64,000 nucleotides of DNA from Talpa occidentalis (Eukaryota > Chordata > Mammalia > Eulipotyphla > Talpidae). This document shows, piece by piece, positions 24,189-35,957 of this stretch; within the stretch, counting starts at the first letter, position 1; each line of letters begins with the position of its first letter. A model generated the notes under the pieces. The model worked only from the letters and a program-made list of their open reading frames with translations, made no database searches and was not told where the DNA came from. The position numbers and the translations under genes were made by a program. The stretch spans positions 22,615,784 through 22,679,783 of the forward strand of contig NW_023602073.1 in the NCBI RefSeq assembly GCF_014898055.3, given 5' to 3'.

Positions 24189-26421
24189 AAACATAGGAAA
24201 TATATTTGAATATAAAGAGACTATCTAGAGGCTTTTTTTCACTCTGCAGTGAAAAAGCAGAAAGGAACAAGTTTCTGTTTTATGAAACTAAGCAGTTCAT
24301 TTCAGCATTGTAATCAAATCCAGTGTTCAAGAATCTTATTCACAAACACACACACGCGACCAAGGTCTGGTGGTACAATTTCTGAGCCTAATTACTGAGT
24401 ATAAATACTTAGGAAGCATGTTTATTTTTAACCCTGAATAAAAAAAATAATACTACAATAGTGAGAGAAAGGACCCTCTAAAATTCACATGCAGTGAAAG
24501 TACATAGTATCGACAGTCCGAGAAAGAGAAAGCAAACCCCCTCCAGCAAAGTTCCTGGATGTAAAATCCTCCCGCCTCAGTTCTGTGCCGGTCAGTTCTG
24601 TGTAACTCAGTCCCACGTAACTGAGCACCAAAACAACATCCTGGAAAGCAGAGTCTTTCAGAGACTGGACTTATAGAAACAACAGAGCTACTACTTATGG
24701 TAAGTCACAGGATTTGGCAGGAAAACCACTCACTGACTTGCCAAAGGCTAGTTTTGGCACACTGGGGCTCAGTGCCAAGCACACTACCCATAAGTGGCTT
24801 TCCAGCCCACCGGAGTATCGTCCTTCATGCTTCCCTCAGTCGCTGGGGGGGAGCGGAAGTAAGGATGCTGCTTCCAGTTCAGTCTGAAAATGTGGGACTC
24901 CCAAAGTTCCTCAAGGAAGGAAAACTGGGGTAACAAGATGAAAGCTGGCGGGTTCTGAGACAAGGGTATGGTAACAGAAATATTTAAATAAATGAAGGAA
25001 TGAGCGAGGAAGAAGGGTGAGGAAAATTGCAACTTCTAGATAACCTGGTTAACTTCCATCTTGAAACTAAAGGGTAAAAATGCGAGTTTTGATGCCAGAT
25101 AAGTGGGAGCCACAGAGCAGCCTAGGGGATGGGCGAAGGTTCTGGCGCAGCAACAGGGGTCCGTACAGAGCTTTTGCATTCCACAGATCCTTTCACCTGA
25201 GGCAGATCGTGTTGCCCCTTCACTTCAAGAGACTCTGAGGCTTTCCAGGCTTACAGTGTAAATAGCTTACAGGTTATTTGATTCTGAATGTCATGTTCTC
25301 ACCTGGAACTCAAGAGAAATAAAACAGAATTTGCTGTCTTTTACCAAAAAACAGATTGTTCTTCCCAGTGACTGCATTTCTGGCCATGGTTATACTGTCT
25401 AGCCATTTCCAAAATTAATATAATCTTGACATTTCCAGCTCCTCCCTTTCTTGTATTCCCCTATACTTACATAATCACAAGGTCCAACCATCTCTTCAAC
25501 TCCCTTTTCTTCTCCGCAACCAATGCTACTTGCACGCTCTATCTCTTTATGGCTACAGCAGGCTCCTAGCTGGTTCTTCCTGCTCTATTTCACTACTCCA
25601 ATTGTTCATGCTGTATAAGAACTACACAAAACAGCATTGTCAAAACACTTCTTTTCCCTTCTCTCACTCTTCCCCAACCTGAGAACTTACTATGCACAAT
25701 AAATGATGCAGGCATAACTAACAATAAGTATCATCTCATGAGCAGCATATGCCACGCATAATGCAGGCACTATTATAGCCAACCCTTTACTCCACACGTC
25801 AATCTGTGATGTGGGCACAATTAACTGAACTTTCAAGAAGAGGAAATACAGGCTCCAAGTTATTCACTCACCTAAGGACACTTTGTTGTTAAGTGGCAGA
25901 CATTTTTAATGCACTTTCTTTAAAGTGGGGTTTGAAGCCATGTTTCAGGCTGACACAGACCAATCTCTATTTGTCCCGGGGTGTCTCTGTCCCCCTACTG
26001 CTATTTCATAGGTCCAAGCGCCTCTACCTGCTTGTCTGGGCCTGCCATGACCTTGAACTTCAGCCTATTATTTCCTTATTCCACCATACCCCAGCCCCTC
26101 CAGGCAGGTCAACACCCCAAATACACTGCTCACTTTTTCTCCTTAAGTCTGAATATCCGTCAGGGCCAAGCCCAAGAAGCTTTCCCAACTCTTTAGTCTC
26201 CACTGGCCCTGTTTTTCCCATTATAATCCACACTGCCATTTCTCTTTCACCAAACTCTTCCATTAAATGGGCACGTCCTTCTCTCTAGCTCCCTGCACGT
26301 TCAGCCTCCTTCCCTATCTAACTATAGCTGACCAAGCCCAGGTGCCAGCACTACATCAGTATTCTAAGTACAGGGCACAACACAGTGAACCACCACCACC
26401 AAAAAAAAAAATCACTTCATT

Positions 26422-26500
26422 TGGTTTAACCTACAAAGGCAGATTTGTCACTGGAACCTTACAAATTCTGGCAAAATACAACTCATGAATTTCTTCTTAG
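26422..26500 (+). repeat. Dispersed direct repeat, copy 1
   Basis: 'ggtttaacctacaa', 'ccttacaaattctggcaaaa' and 'ctcatgaatt' recur in order at 27229-27350. Confidence 0.8.
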
Positions 26501-27228
26501 GTTACATGTTAAATTATAAATTCACTACAGCTCGTTGGCTTCAATTTTTTAATTCTATTAATGTTTTCTTTAAAACTGACATAATTACTGTGCTGCTTTA
26601 ATATAAAAATAAGGGGGGTCAATTTTGCACATAGTCAATTTAATTTAATGTCCAGTCTTCAAATTATAGCACTTTACACTCTGAGCAGACCTTAGCGATC
26701 ACCAGGTAATCCCTTCCCATTATGGATTGAGAAACACACTCATTAAAAATTAAGGCTACACAATTAATTGGTGTTAAAACCCAGGAGACTCTCAGTTCTA
26801 TGTTCTTTCCTCAGTCCGTCAATTAATTACATTTATGTAAAGACATAAAATACCTTCCCACCTCGTAAGTCTTTGATCAAAGTAGGACAGTACTCAAGAC
26901 ATCATTCTCACTTCCAAACATGCCAAACTTTTCATTCCAGGAGCACAAATCACAGTAAGAAGATTTAAAGTGAGGTCCACTGTCCACAATCCTGTTATAC
27001 AGGAAGATAAGCGGGCATTTGGATTTGCTTTCAGCCTGTAAGGCTCACTGGATGTCAAATCTGTTGGCCGCGAGTACTTTCCAGCCTTGTGGTTGATTCC
27101 ATATACTGTGAAATTCCAAATTCTATTGCCTCAGATCACAGATTTCCCCCACGCAAAGCAAGTCTAAACATTAACACCCAGCCCATTCAAGCTCCTTTCC
27201 TAGAAAAGTCAAGAAATCATTTATTATC

Positions 27229-27350
27229 GGTTTAACCTACAAGGGGAGACAGGTCAGATTTATCACTGTAACCTTACAAATTCTGGCAAAATACAGCTCA
27301 TGAATTCTTTCCAAGTATGCCAAACAAAGAAGAATTTCTTCTTAGATTGC
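27229..27350 (+). repeat. Dispersed direct repeat, copy 2
   Basis: Highly similar to 26422-26500, with about 28 extra bases between 'gaattc' and 'gaatttcttcttag'. The unit was not recognised as a known transposon. Confidence 0.8.
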
Positions 27351-27628
27351 ACACAGTGAGCACTGTGAAGGGAAGGTCCAGACTCGTTGCAGGGCAAAGG
27401 CTCCTATGACATGCCAGATTTTCTATTTATTAGGAATTACTCTTCCAACCTCATGCAAAGAAACTGCCCGAAGTCATGCAGTTCATAATTAGCTAAGAAA
27501 TTCAAACCCAACTTGCAGATCCAACTCACTCTCCACCACTTTCTCCAAGAGAGTCCCAGTCTTCAAGGATTCTGCAAGATAAGATGTCAACATGAACCCT
27601 CCAAGGAACAAATGAAAGATATGACCCA

Positions 27629-27905
27629 GGGCCTCCCCTGGTGGCGCAGCAGTTGAGAGCTGGGTTGCGAAGCTGCCCACAGCCTCTGCAGCACTGGTTC
27701 GATCCCCAGCCACCAGCGAGGGTCCCACATGGCGTGACAGACCTCTCCTGCTGTGCCCACTGCTCCCTTCAGTAGTGTGTGTTTGTCACTCTGCCTGTTC
27801 TGTTCCTCTCTCTGGCTCTGGTGAATTCTCTCACCCTCCCGCGCTTCTGACTGCACCCAGTGCTTGGATAAATAAATAAATAAATCTTTAAAAAAAAAAA
27901 AAAAA
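27629..27905 (+). mobile_element. tRNA-derived SINE, head type A
   Basis: Complete copy with A box TGGCGCAGCAG and B box GTTCGATCC, both fitting the pol III consensus. It ends 'aataaataaataaatcttt' and poly-A. An exact 14-bp target-site duplication AAAGATATGACCCA lies at 27615-27628 and 27906-27919. Confidence 0.95.
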
Positions 27906-27919
27906 AAAGATATGACCCA

Positions 27920-29569
27920 AATGACATAGTAAGTAAAATAAAATGGGGTAATGGATCAATAACTAATAGGGGCTTTTTTACTATTTGAATCCACCTTTCC
28001 ACAACTGCAATAAACTCTTGAATATGCTTTGTTTTTCAAACTTGATAGACAATTCATTCCCCTCTTCTTAGAACTTATTGGTTGATAACTACAAACTTAA
28101 TAGAAAATACAATTACTGGAATTTACATTTCAAATCAACTTTGCAAAGAAGGACTCCAGGGTCCTTTGGGAAACATAACTTCTGTGTTCCTTGGGGATAA
28201 GAAGAAAACAGCCTAATAAGAGTCCTTTGTTGTTTTAATAAAAAATTAACAAGTGCAAAGCACTTTAAACAGTGCCTGGCACAAAGTAAATGCTCAATAT
28301 AGGTTAATAATTGAACTCTACACTAATCATCATCAACATCATCTAGCACAGCAATGTTATGATGTCACCAGAACAGGATGATGCTGGAACATCAGCGCTA
28401 CAAGGAGGTTCATTTTTCCCTGTTTTGTTCACTTTTGTATCCCCAGGACCCAAGACAAAGCTGGCAATTGAATCAAAGGATTCCAGTATTTTTATTACTA
28501 AGAAGAGGTTGAAGGAAACCAAATGCAATTGCCGCTCTAAGACAGGACTGATTAAGCATGAAGAATCAGAGTGTGACAGTCACCTGGAAATTTAGGAGAG
28601 GTTATGAAAGAACCACTAGTGGAGCAAGTGCAAAGATCACCAGAAGAGGTAAGAGGAGAGGCTGCTTTCAGGTCAAGGAAGCATCTCTTCAGATTTCACT
28701 AACCCACCAGAAGAAAAGCCAAGTCCAAAGTACTTGTTGAGAGCACTTAGCAGGCCAAAAGGTTTTCAGGGTTAGCCCAGCTGCCTTGTCCGTGTGGTAT
28801 ATAAGGATCTAGACTTCTGAATCTCCTTAGGAAAATCAAATCTGGGGCTTGATAGCAGGACAGCGTACTGCAGAGAGGACAGTGGCATTAGAAATAGGTG
28901 GTAACACAGTTAAGAGCAAACAGCACAAAAACTGGGAGCTGCATTCTAGGATCCACGTGCAGGTAGGAGAAAGTGCCTGGAGAACAATTCAGTGGCCACC
29001 CCATCAAACATCTATCTCTCACCCACATCTCTCCACCAAGTGCAAACCTGGCCTGTCCATGTGCACCAGGGCTCCAGGGCAAGCTCTCCAGTCACGATTT
29101 TCATCGAGACTCCCCACCACCCACGCTGCAGTCCCAGGGACCTACCTGCTTCTCAGGATCCCACGAACTGTCTGCTGCTCTTGACTGTCCAGGGGTGTGT
29201 GTATGTGTGTGTGTGGGGGGGGGTTATGAGCAAGGAAAGGCGCCTTGCTCTCATCTCTTCATCTTTTATTGTGAAGACCCTCAGAGGGCTGCAAGGGACA
29301 TTGGAGCAAGGAGCCACGTCTCCAATAGGCCTCAGGGAACATGGCGCCCATCACCACATCCCACCCTGTTTCAGACTAAGACATACAGCTAGTGATGCTA
29401 ACACCTTATGGGCCTGGGAAAGCACTAGTCAAAATTTACAGCAGCCTTTTGAGAAAAACTTATTTCTCTAGAGCAGTGAAGTTCCCCAGTTTATAGACAA
29501 ACTGGCTCATAGAGATGGTCTGACATGACACAGAAGAGAATGTCCCAAAGGTCCTTCAGCAGGTCCTTC
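27920..29569. other. Intronic sequence, partly MIR-like
   Basis: 'cagtgcctggcacaaagtaaatgctcaat' (about 28271-28300) is typical of a MIR 3' end. A TG/G microsatellite lies at 29195-29224. Otherwise nothing was recognised. Confidence 0.45.
29195..29224 (+). repeat. (TG)n microsatellite with G run
   Basis: An alternating TG tract interrupted by one A, followed by nine G. Confidence 0.9.
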
Positions 29570-30015
29570 AGCAAGTGTGAACTTCTCCAAGTCTCGGTTT
29601 CCTGGTTTTTTTTTTTTTTTGTTTTTTTAAAAAGATTTATTTATTTATTTATACAAGAACTGAGGTACAGGCCAGATGCACGGGAGGGTGAGAGGATTCA
29701 CCAGAGACAGAGTGGGGGAAAGAACAGGCAGACTGACAAAATACACTGCTGAGGGGAGCAGCGGGTGAGACAGGAGAGGTCTGCCACGCCATATGGGACC
29801 CTCACCAGCCAGCCGGGATCAAACCGGTGCTACAGAGGCTGCGGACAGCTTCACAGCATGGCGCTCAACCGACTGCGCCACCAGGGGAGACCCTCGGTTT
29901 CCTGGTTTAATATAAGGTGGGCAGTAAAAATACATACCACCTGGGGTCAGAGGAGAGCAGTAATGTAAAGTGCTAGGTGCACTGCCTGGCACCCAGCAAT
30001 TATTCAGTCCATGTG
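29570..30015 (+). mobile_element. MIR fragment split by a SINE
   Basis: 'ccaagtctcggtttcctgg' on the left (29588-29606) and 'gtaaagtgctaggtgcactgcctggcaccc' on the right (after 29908) are consecutive parts of a MIR. The SINE at 29607-29892 was inserted between them. Confidence 0.65.
29607..29892 (-). mobile_element. tRNA-derived SINE, head type A, inside a MIR
   Basis: Minus-orientation complete copy: poly-T first, ending in the head '...ctgcgccaccaggggaga'. An exact 14-bp target-site duplication CTCGGTTTCCTGGT lies at 29593-29606 and 29893-29906. Confidence 0.95.
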
Positions 30016-30075
30016 AGTGAACTCTTTTCTGTCCCTAGACCCCACAAAATTACCGAGTATCCAAAATCCTGATTA

Positions 30076-30345
30076 GGGGCCCCCTGGTGGCGCAAGGTGT
30101 TAAGATGCAACCTATGAAGCTATCCACAGGCACTGCAGCACGAGTTCAATCCCTGGCCAGGGAGCCACCCACATGGCCCAGCAGACCTCTCCTGGTTCGC
30201 CTGCTGCTCACCCTCAGCAGTGCATTTCAGTTGATCTGCCTGTTCTGTTCCCCACTCTGTCTCTGGTGAATCCTCTCACCACCAACCCTAGCTCTGGCCT
30301 GTACCCCAGCTCTTGTATGCACAAATAAATGAATCTTTAAAAAAA
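30076..30345 (+). mobile_element. tRNA-derived SINE, head type B1
   Basis: Complete copy. Target-site duplication AAATCCTGATTA / AAATCCTGGTTA (30064-30075 and 30346-30357) has one mismatch. Confidence 0.95.
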
Positions 30346-30357
30346 AAATCCTGGTTA

Positions 30358-31300
30358 AAGGATGTTGCTTCACACACTTAGCCTGACTCTGGTTTAGAGA
30401 CAACTCTAGCAAAAGTCTAGGAAAAGCAGCTTCAAAGAACAGGTAAGTTGAAGTCTTCCTTTCAAAGGCCATTCATGACGGTAAGGATGATTAAGGGTAG
30501 TTCCAGTTCTCCTGAGAAATCAAGTTGGGAAATAATAAAACTCACCCTCCAGCTCAGGCCTAAAGTCAAATATGGAGAAATGCAGACTGGTTTCCCCTCA
30601 TAGTGATACACAGGGCAGCCCTCAAGTTGGAGGTGCTTGAGGAAAATCACCAGCTTGAACAGCACAGGATGCTGAGTGATCAGTGAAGGTCTAAGGTCTC
30701 GTCCTAAAGGTGCTGTCTAACGTCAGCCCCGTGCTTTAGTTGCTGTCATCTTGTTAATTTTCCTTTGTACATCAGAAACTAAAGATCCCTGTTTAATTAC
30801 TCTCTAAGTTTCTCAGTCTTTACAACCTGCAAATATTTTATTAAGCCGTTAAACGGAATAAAGTTCACTTTTTTTAAATATCGAAATAGATTCAATTATC
30901 AACATGTACATTTTTTATTATTATTCAACTTCATACAACCCCTATAAATCCCCTTTTACTCTGATTTTTCTGGTCTAGCATGATAGAAGGACAAGAGTCT
31001 GGGAATCTAACCCCAACTCTAGCACTGTTTTGCTGTGTGAAATGGGGAAACCATGTTTCTTCTGTCCCTTTCCTTCTCTACATAATGATGACAATTCAAC
31101 CCCAGTTCTAAAAGGAACATTTTTTAAATTTAGTGGCTAATGTGAGTACAAAACAGTAGGAAATCCTATCACACAGAACTAAACACATTTCTCCCCCTTA
31201 AATGAGTATACTTCAAGTCTTTTAATCTAAAATTACAAAGAGTAAGTCATTTTGTTATAGGACAGGGAGAGGGGCAGCCCAAACCCCGCAAACCTGCCTA
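30358..31300. other. Intronic sequence with a likely MIR
   Basis: 'ctctagcactgttttgctgtgtgaaatgggg' (about 31018-31048) has the MIR core order. Elsewhere nothing was recognised. Confidence 0.45.
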
Positions 31301-31793
31301 TTTTAAATGAGTCCTACCCGAAAGTGATGTCCTGAGTTAATCCCATACAGGCTTTGTGGACTCCACCCCCACTCCAGACTAAAGCCATCAAGACTCTGGG
31401 AAAGACAAATCCCATCACCATCAAGGGAGGGTGGCTGGGACCTGAGGGTGGAGTTGGGCAGCCAGGTTGGATATAAAAAAACAAACACGTGGGCCTTGGG
31501 CTCTCTCTGGCTCGCGATCGCTCGCCTCCTGGCTTCACCGCTCCTGGCTGGCGGCCAGCTCTCAGAGCACCATTTTGGGATTCCTAATCGGCGGATCGGG
31601 TAGGACTCATTTAAAACTTTGTCTCCCACTTTTCTCCCAGAGCTGTACATTTCCTCATTTCCCCTTCCCTTTGTAAATAAACCTTTTATTAACCTTTCAC
31701 GTGTGCCTGCAGTAGAGCATTGATAAGTCCTTTTAAGCACGCGGGTGAGGACCCACAGTCAGGCACCCCGTTTTGTATCGGGGATGCTCTACA
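31301..31793 (+). mobile_element. LTR family B, copy 1 (5' end rearranged)
   Basis: Aligns by eye over most of its length with the LTR at 47016-47482: 'ctttgtggactccacccc', 'gacaaatcccatcacca', 'cagctctcagag', 'ggcggatcgg', 'aaataaacctttt' and 'gtgtgcctgcagt'. TATA-like tataaaa at 31472-31478. AATAAA at 31676-31681. The 3' edge is 'gctctaca'. The expected TGTTAGGGGG start is missing. In its place is a 21-bp segment (31301-31321) that is the exact reverse complement of 31596-31616 inside the same LTR. Confidence 0.85.
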
Positions 31794-32911
31794 ATAATAT
31801 CATGGTGTAATTGTAAGCTGTCAGGTATATACTACCCCCTTCTCCCCAGTACCCTGACAATGTTGTGCTTCTACCCAACAACTAAGGAAAATTTATTCCC
31901 ATTTTACAGAATTCTATAATTTCCAGGTAAGTTTCCTACAAGACAACAGATATCATTAATTAAAGATAAATTCTCAAATATTTTGATAACCTATCCTGGG
32001 CCAATTACACTAAAAGGGTAAGTGATTAATATGCTTTCTTCCTGTTCTCACATACCATTACTCCCATCCCTCTCCCAGGAAGACATCACAAATCAATCAC
32101 AGGCCTTTCCCTTGAACTAGATACAGCCTTGGCTCCATGACCAACCAAATGGGCTTGTTTAAACAGTCCTCATCACATTTCACAGCTCCATCTATACAAG
32201 TGATGATTGTGATGCCCACATTGAAAGGTAGAAATTTGTGAGGAACTGAACATGGCTTAGAAAGCAAAACAGAGAGAAGGGATGGCCCTGTGATCTACTC
32301 AATAATGATGATGGACTCATTCTACTGAAATGGTAATTTAACTGAAGTGTTATTTAGAAGAGCGAAGGAAATCTATGGAAAGAATAGTACATCCAGCTCA
32401 CTGCAAGTTGAATAAACACGTGTCCTGTTAATGGGAAGAGAGTCCATATTGATTTTTTTCTTTCAAAAGCCCATTTAGGAGAAACCATGTGGGAGGTAAC
32501 AGGCTGAAAAGGAAGTTTCTATCTTGAAACAGTTTACAATTCAAAGCACTAAGATATGTAAATCAGCCAGCAGACTACATATATGTAAATACCATGAAAG
32601 ACCCTGGAGATAGGCTTCTGGCAGGATTAGTCAGAGTACAAGCTGGTTTTCAGATAAGTTAAAAGAAGTAAGGTTTGTAAGGACATTCAGCCACAAAGTG
32701 GTGACCTCAATGATGCCTTGTTTTCAAAAAACAGCAGGAACATCCCCAGGGATGTAAGAAACAACACTAAGCATTTTAGAAAAAGAAGGTAAATCTGGGG
32801 GACAGGGAGCAGGTGGCCTGAAGGCAGCAATGCAAAGTCAGAGGCTGGTTTTCTTTCAGGTGCTTTAATTAGGTAAAAGTTTTGGAAAATGGTTCACAAC
32901 CACTGTGTCAA
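31794..32911. other. Intronic sequence, nothing recognised
   Basis: No exon or named repeat was seen. Confidence 0.35.
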
Positions 32912-32924
32912 GAATGAATTGGAG

Positions 32925-33207
32925 GGCCTCCCCAGTGGCACAGCGGTTGAGCGATGGGCTGAGAAGCTGCCCGCAGCCTCTGCAGCGCCGGTTTGACCCC
33001 CGGCTGCCAGGTGAGGGTCCCACATGGCACGCAGACCACTCCTGCCTCACCCGCTGCTCCCCTCAGTAGTGTACTTCGTCAGTCTGCCTGTTCTGTTCCC
33101 CGCTCTGGCTCTGGTGGATTCTCTCACCCTCCCGTGCTTCTGACTGTAACCAGTGCTTGTATAAATAAATAAATAAAACTTTAAAAAAAAAAAAAAAAAA
33201 GAAGAAT
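32925..33207 (+). mobile_element. tRNA-derived SINE, head type A
   Basis: Complete copy with exact target-site duplication GAATGAATTGGAG (32912-32924 and 33208-33220). The A box region is TGGCACAGCGG. Confidence 0.95.
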
Positions 33208-33429
33208 GAATGAATTGGAGACAAAACCCTAGAACTAAAAGCCTGACAGTAAACGTGGGATTTGAGCAGCAAACTGGGTACCACACTATCCATACTCCAT
33301 CCCAAGTGGGAATCTGGGGCAACTCATTTAAGAGCCCATTCTGGCACAATTGCCATAAAAGCCCTAAGTGCCATTAGCTTCATGTGTGTGATTTACCAAA
33401 GAAGCAATATAACAAAATGGCTTAGAACA

Positions 33430-33570
33430 ACTCCTGGTTCCAATCCCAGCTCTGACACTCACTAGGTATGTGATCTCAGGGAACCTACTTAATCTCTGTC
33501 GGGTGTAAAATGGGGATAAAAATTGTTCCTGCCACTTAGTTAAGGACATAGAAAACATTTAGTGGAGTAG
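33430..33570 (+). mobile_element. MIR SINE fragment
   Basis: 'ccagctctgacactcactag', 'gtatgtgatctcagg', 'taatctctgtcggg' and 'gtaaaatggggataaa' follow the MIR consensus order. Confidence 0.75.
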
Positions 33571-34490
33571 TTAGCTCCATAACTCCCACCCAGCGTTATT
33601 AAGAAAATGGCCAATAAGGTGCAGATTTTCGGATCCATTCACTACAGAGTCCTTTAGAAGTCCTCAATACACACTCTGGGAGTTGCTGTCAAGGATAAAT
33701 GCAAAGCAGAGCAGTAAATTCCATCAGCAAGGATTTATGTGGCAGAGAGTTCAGGGGCTACAGAATCTAACACAACACTCAACAAGGATGGGGCCAATGC
33801 AGAGGGTGGAGGCTGAGAGGGAGAGGGAAATATGGGTACAGAGGGTAGAAGGAGCCTGAAACTCAAGTAGGAGTTTAAAGTTGGAAAGGGGATGGGGGCC
33901 CCAAAATATCAGTGAGTGGCCTACTGCACCTGAGCTTAAGGAAGCCTCACCTGACACAGTAGGACAGATGAGAGTAACTCCATCTGCACCTCCTGCTCCA
34001 CTCAGTACCAGCCCCATGACTGCTCAAGAATCTGTCAGGTTCCACTTCTAAGCCGCTGGTTATGCAAACTGGCCTAAGTCATACCAATAGAGTTATAGTA
34101 ACAACTTCACTAATTTCTTGACAAGCTCTACTTTCAAGAGCTCCTATAAGCCTTGTAAACATCTGAGCTTCAGAAACAGTCTAAGAAATTACATAAAGAG
34201 AACATATGCAGAAGGGTCCCCAGCATCAGCACAGAATAGACAAGATGGAAGTCCTGATCTATCTTACTGCCTGAATTTAAGGATCATCAACTTCCCATCC
34301 TCCCCAATTCTCCTACCAGTTTTCAAATTCTTGTTTAGTGTAATTACCATATACAAAGTGAGATGCATGAATAATGAATCAGTTCTCCACAGTTAAAATT
34401 GTCTGCCTAGTGTTCCTTGACACTATGGTCAACTTCAACTTCTTTTCTAATGCTGGAGAGTTCTGAGAGCAGAGGTGGGATCCCTATTGG
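33571..34490. other. Intronic sequence, nothing recognised
   Basis: No exon or named repeat was seen. Confidence 0.35.
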
Positions 34491-34645
34491 ACACTTCCTA
34501 GTTGTCTGATCTCAGGCAAAACACCCACGCCTCACTTTCCTTATCTGTAAAGTGGCAATAAGGAAAGCACCCCCTCAAAGCACAGTTGCAAAAATTAGAT
34601 GAGCCAACTGACTGTCACATATTTAATATGCACAATATATATGTA
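34491..34645 (+). mobile_element. MIR SINE fragment
   Basis: 'gatctcaggcaaaac', 'ctcactttccttatctgtaaagtgg' and 'attagatgagcc' follow the MIR order. Confidence 0.75.
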
Positions 34646-35149
34646 TTGACTATTATTATCATCTTTATTTCAGCATAATTTTGGCCACGGAATCTAAAAC
34701 AGCAGATTGGTAAGAAACAGTGATCCTGGCTCTGCCTCCTGCAACACCTCTGAGACATGACTATCACAAACTAGCCATGCTGAGCCTGCCACATGGGGTT
34801 CACCACATGGGGAACAGCTCCAGGAACTTATTCCTTTGGAAATGGAAGTCAAGCCTATCTTTGGACCAGTCTGCCAGAGATACTCAAAAATGTGTGAACA
34901 GGAATCTCAGAAGTACGTGTGATATTTATAAAAAAAAAAAAAAAGTTTGTGAGGTGTGCTTTTAAAACATTTCCTGATCTGTGACTGCACAACACTTTAT
35001 TTCCTCTCTTCTATCTGGAAATCCGGTGAGGAGAAAACCAAGACTCCCCTCCCTGTGCACCCAGCGCTAGCAGGTAAGCAAGATCACTGAACACAGCTCT
35101 CCACAGATAACAGGTCCACCTCCGTCCCGGGGACTGGGATCTGCAAGGA
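34646..35149. other. Intronic sequence close to the promoter
   Basis: Includes an A15-type run near 34930. Base composition shifts towards GC from about 35040. No second exon was found. Confidence 0.4.
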
Positions 35150-35460
35150 ACGAGGTTGCAAGTGCACCCGACCCGGCAGGGAGAAATCGGAGCCCGGGTC
35201 ACCTGTCGGACAGGTGAGAGAGGGCGGTCCCGCTCAGGTGCAGACCGGAGTGAGCAGCCCCCACGCCCCAAGCCCGAGGGGCCGCGCGAGCGCCTGCCAG
35301 CCCCCGGCGCCCGCCCCACAGACCGCATCTTGTCCCGACCTCCGGGCACGGCCACCTTCCGGCCGCTCAGCGGGTGTTCCTGGAAACGCGGGCAGCCCGA
35401 TCGCAGGGTGAGGCCGCACGTGCCTGGGCAGCAGCCGCCGCCTCGGGCCCCCGCCTCCGC

Positions 35461-35466
35461 ACTCAC
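35461..35466 (-). other. GMDS: GMDS exon 1 splice donor
   Basis: The minus strand reads CCAG|GTGAGT, a full consensus 5' splice site, immediately after the codon for Gln34. Confidence 0.95.
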
Positions 35467-35568
35467 CTGGCCCGTGATGCCAGTGATGAGCGCCACCTTT
35501 CTGGGCTTGCCCATCTCGCCGTCCCCGGAGCCCCGGGCGCTGGGGCAGCGTGCCGGCGCGTGTGCCAT
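35467..35568 (-). CDS. GMDS: GMDS exon 1 coding part: GDP-mannose 4,6-dehydratase N-terminus
   Basis: GMDS converts GDP-mannose to GDP-4-keto-6-deoxymannose with bound NADP, the first step of de novo GDP-fucose synthesis in the cytosol. This exon encodes 34 residues starting [15 protein letters not shown] and ending [10 protein letters not shown]. The last part is the first beta strand and start of the glycine-rich GxTGxxG dinucleotide-binding loop of short-chain dehydrogenases. The loop's final glycine would come from exon 2. From memory, human GMDS differs at one position here (Lys24 in this animal, Asn in human) and is split by an intron at the same place. The start codon lies in a strong Kozak context (AACATGG). 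An in-frame Met19 codon (35512-35514) is also well placed. About 372 residues of the full protein are expected; the rest lies beyond the left edge. Confidence 0.97.
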
Positions 35569-35845
35569 GTTCCCGCGGGCGGGCGGGCGCGCGGCGGCGG
35601 GCAGGGCGGAGCGGAGACTGGCGGAGCGGAGGCAGCGACGCCGGAGGAACTGGAGGAACGTGGGGGTGTGCCCGCGCGCCAGCCGCCTCGCCCGGGCTGC
35701 AGGGAACGAGCGCTGCGCGCGGCCGGCCGCCACGATCTGACAGGGGCGCTCGGGAGGCCGGGCCGGGAGGGCCGGGGGCGGGCCCGGCGCGCGGGCGGCG
35801 GGGCTGCGGCCTGGCGGGCGCCGCGTCATTCGCGTCAGCCCGCGA

Positions 35846-35957
35846 CGCGCCCGCGGCCCCGGCGGCAGGCCCCGCCCCCTGCGACGCCCGCCTCGCCGCG
35901 CCGCGCCCGCGGCCCCGGCGGCAGGCCCCGCCCCCTGCGACGCCCGCCTCGCCGCGC
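35846..35957. repeat. Exact 56-bp tandem duplication in the GMDS promoter
   Basis: Positions 35846-35901 and 35902-35957 are identical base for base. Each unit begins cgcgcccgcggccccggcgg and carries one ccccgccccc GC box. The pair lies 280-390 bp upstream of the start codon. Confidence 0.95.

Larger units (their letters stand above)
24202..27614. other. Mostly unique intron sequence
   Basis: No exon or RNA gene was recognised. A probable minus-strand MIR remnant lies around 25750-25900 ('gaagaggaaatacaggctcc', 'cacctaaggacac', 'gttaagtggcag'). A dispersed direct repeat is at 26422-26500 and 27229-27350. Confidence 0.4.
1..35466 (-). other. GMDS: GMDS intron 1 (5' portion)
   Basis: Everything left of the exon 1 splice donor on the minus strand is intron 1 of GMDS. 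The human gene also has a very long first intron. No second exon was recognised: it should begin with codons for Asp-Gly-Ser-Tyr-Leu after an acceptor, and none was noticed. The intron therefore extends beyond the window. It is filled with SINE, L1, MIR and LTR fossils listed separately. Confidence 0.85.

Noticed and set aside
27629..27905. Functional tRNA gene because of A and B boxes
   Set aside because: The tRNA-like head is fused to a SINE body with poly-A and a target-site duplication, and copies are repeated throughout the window.
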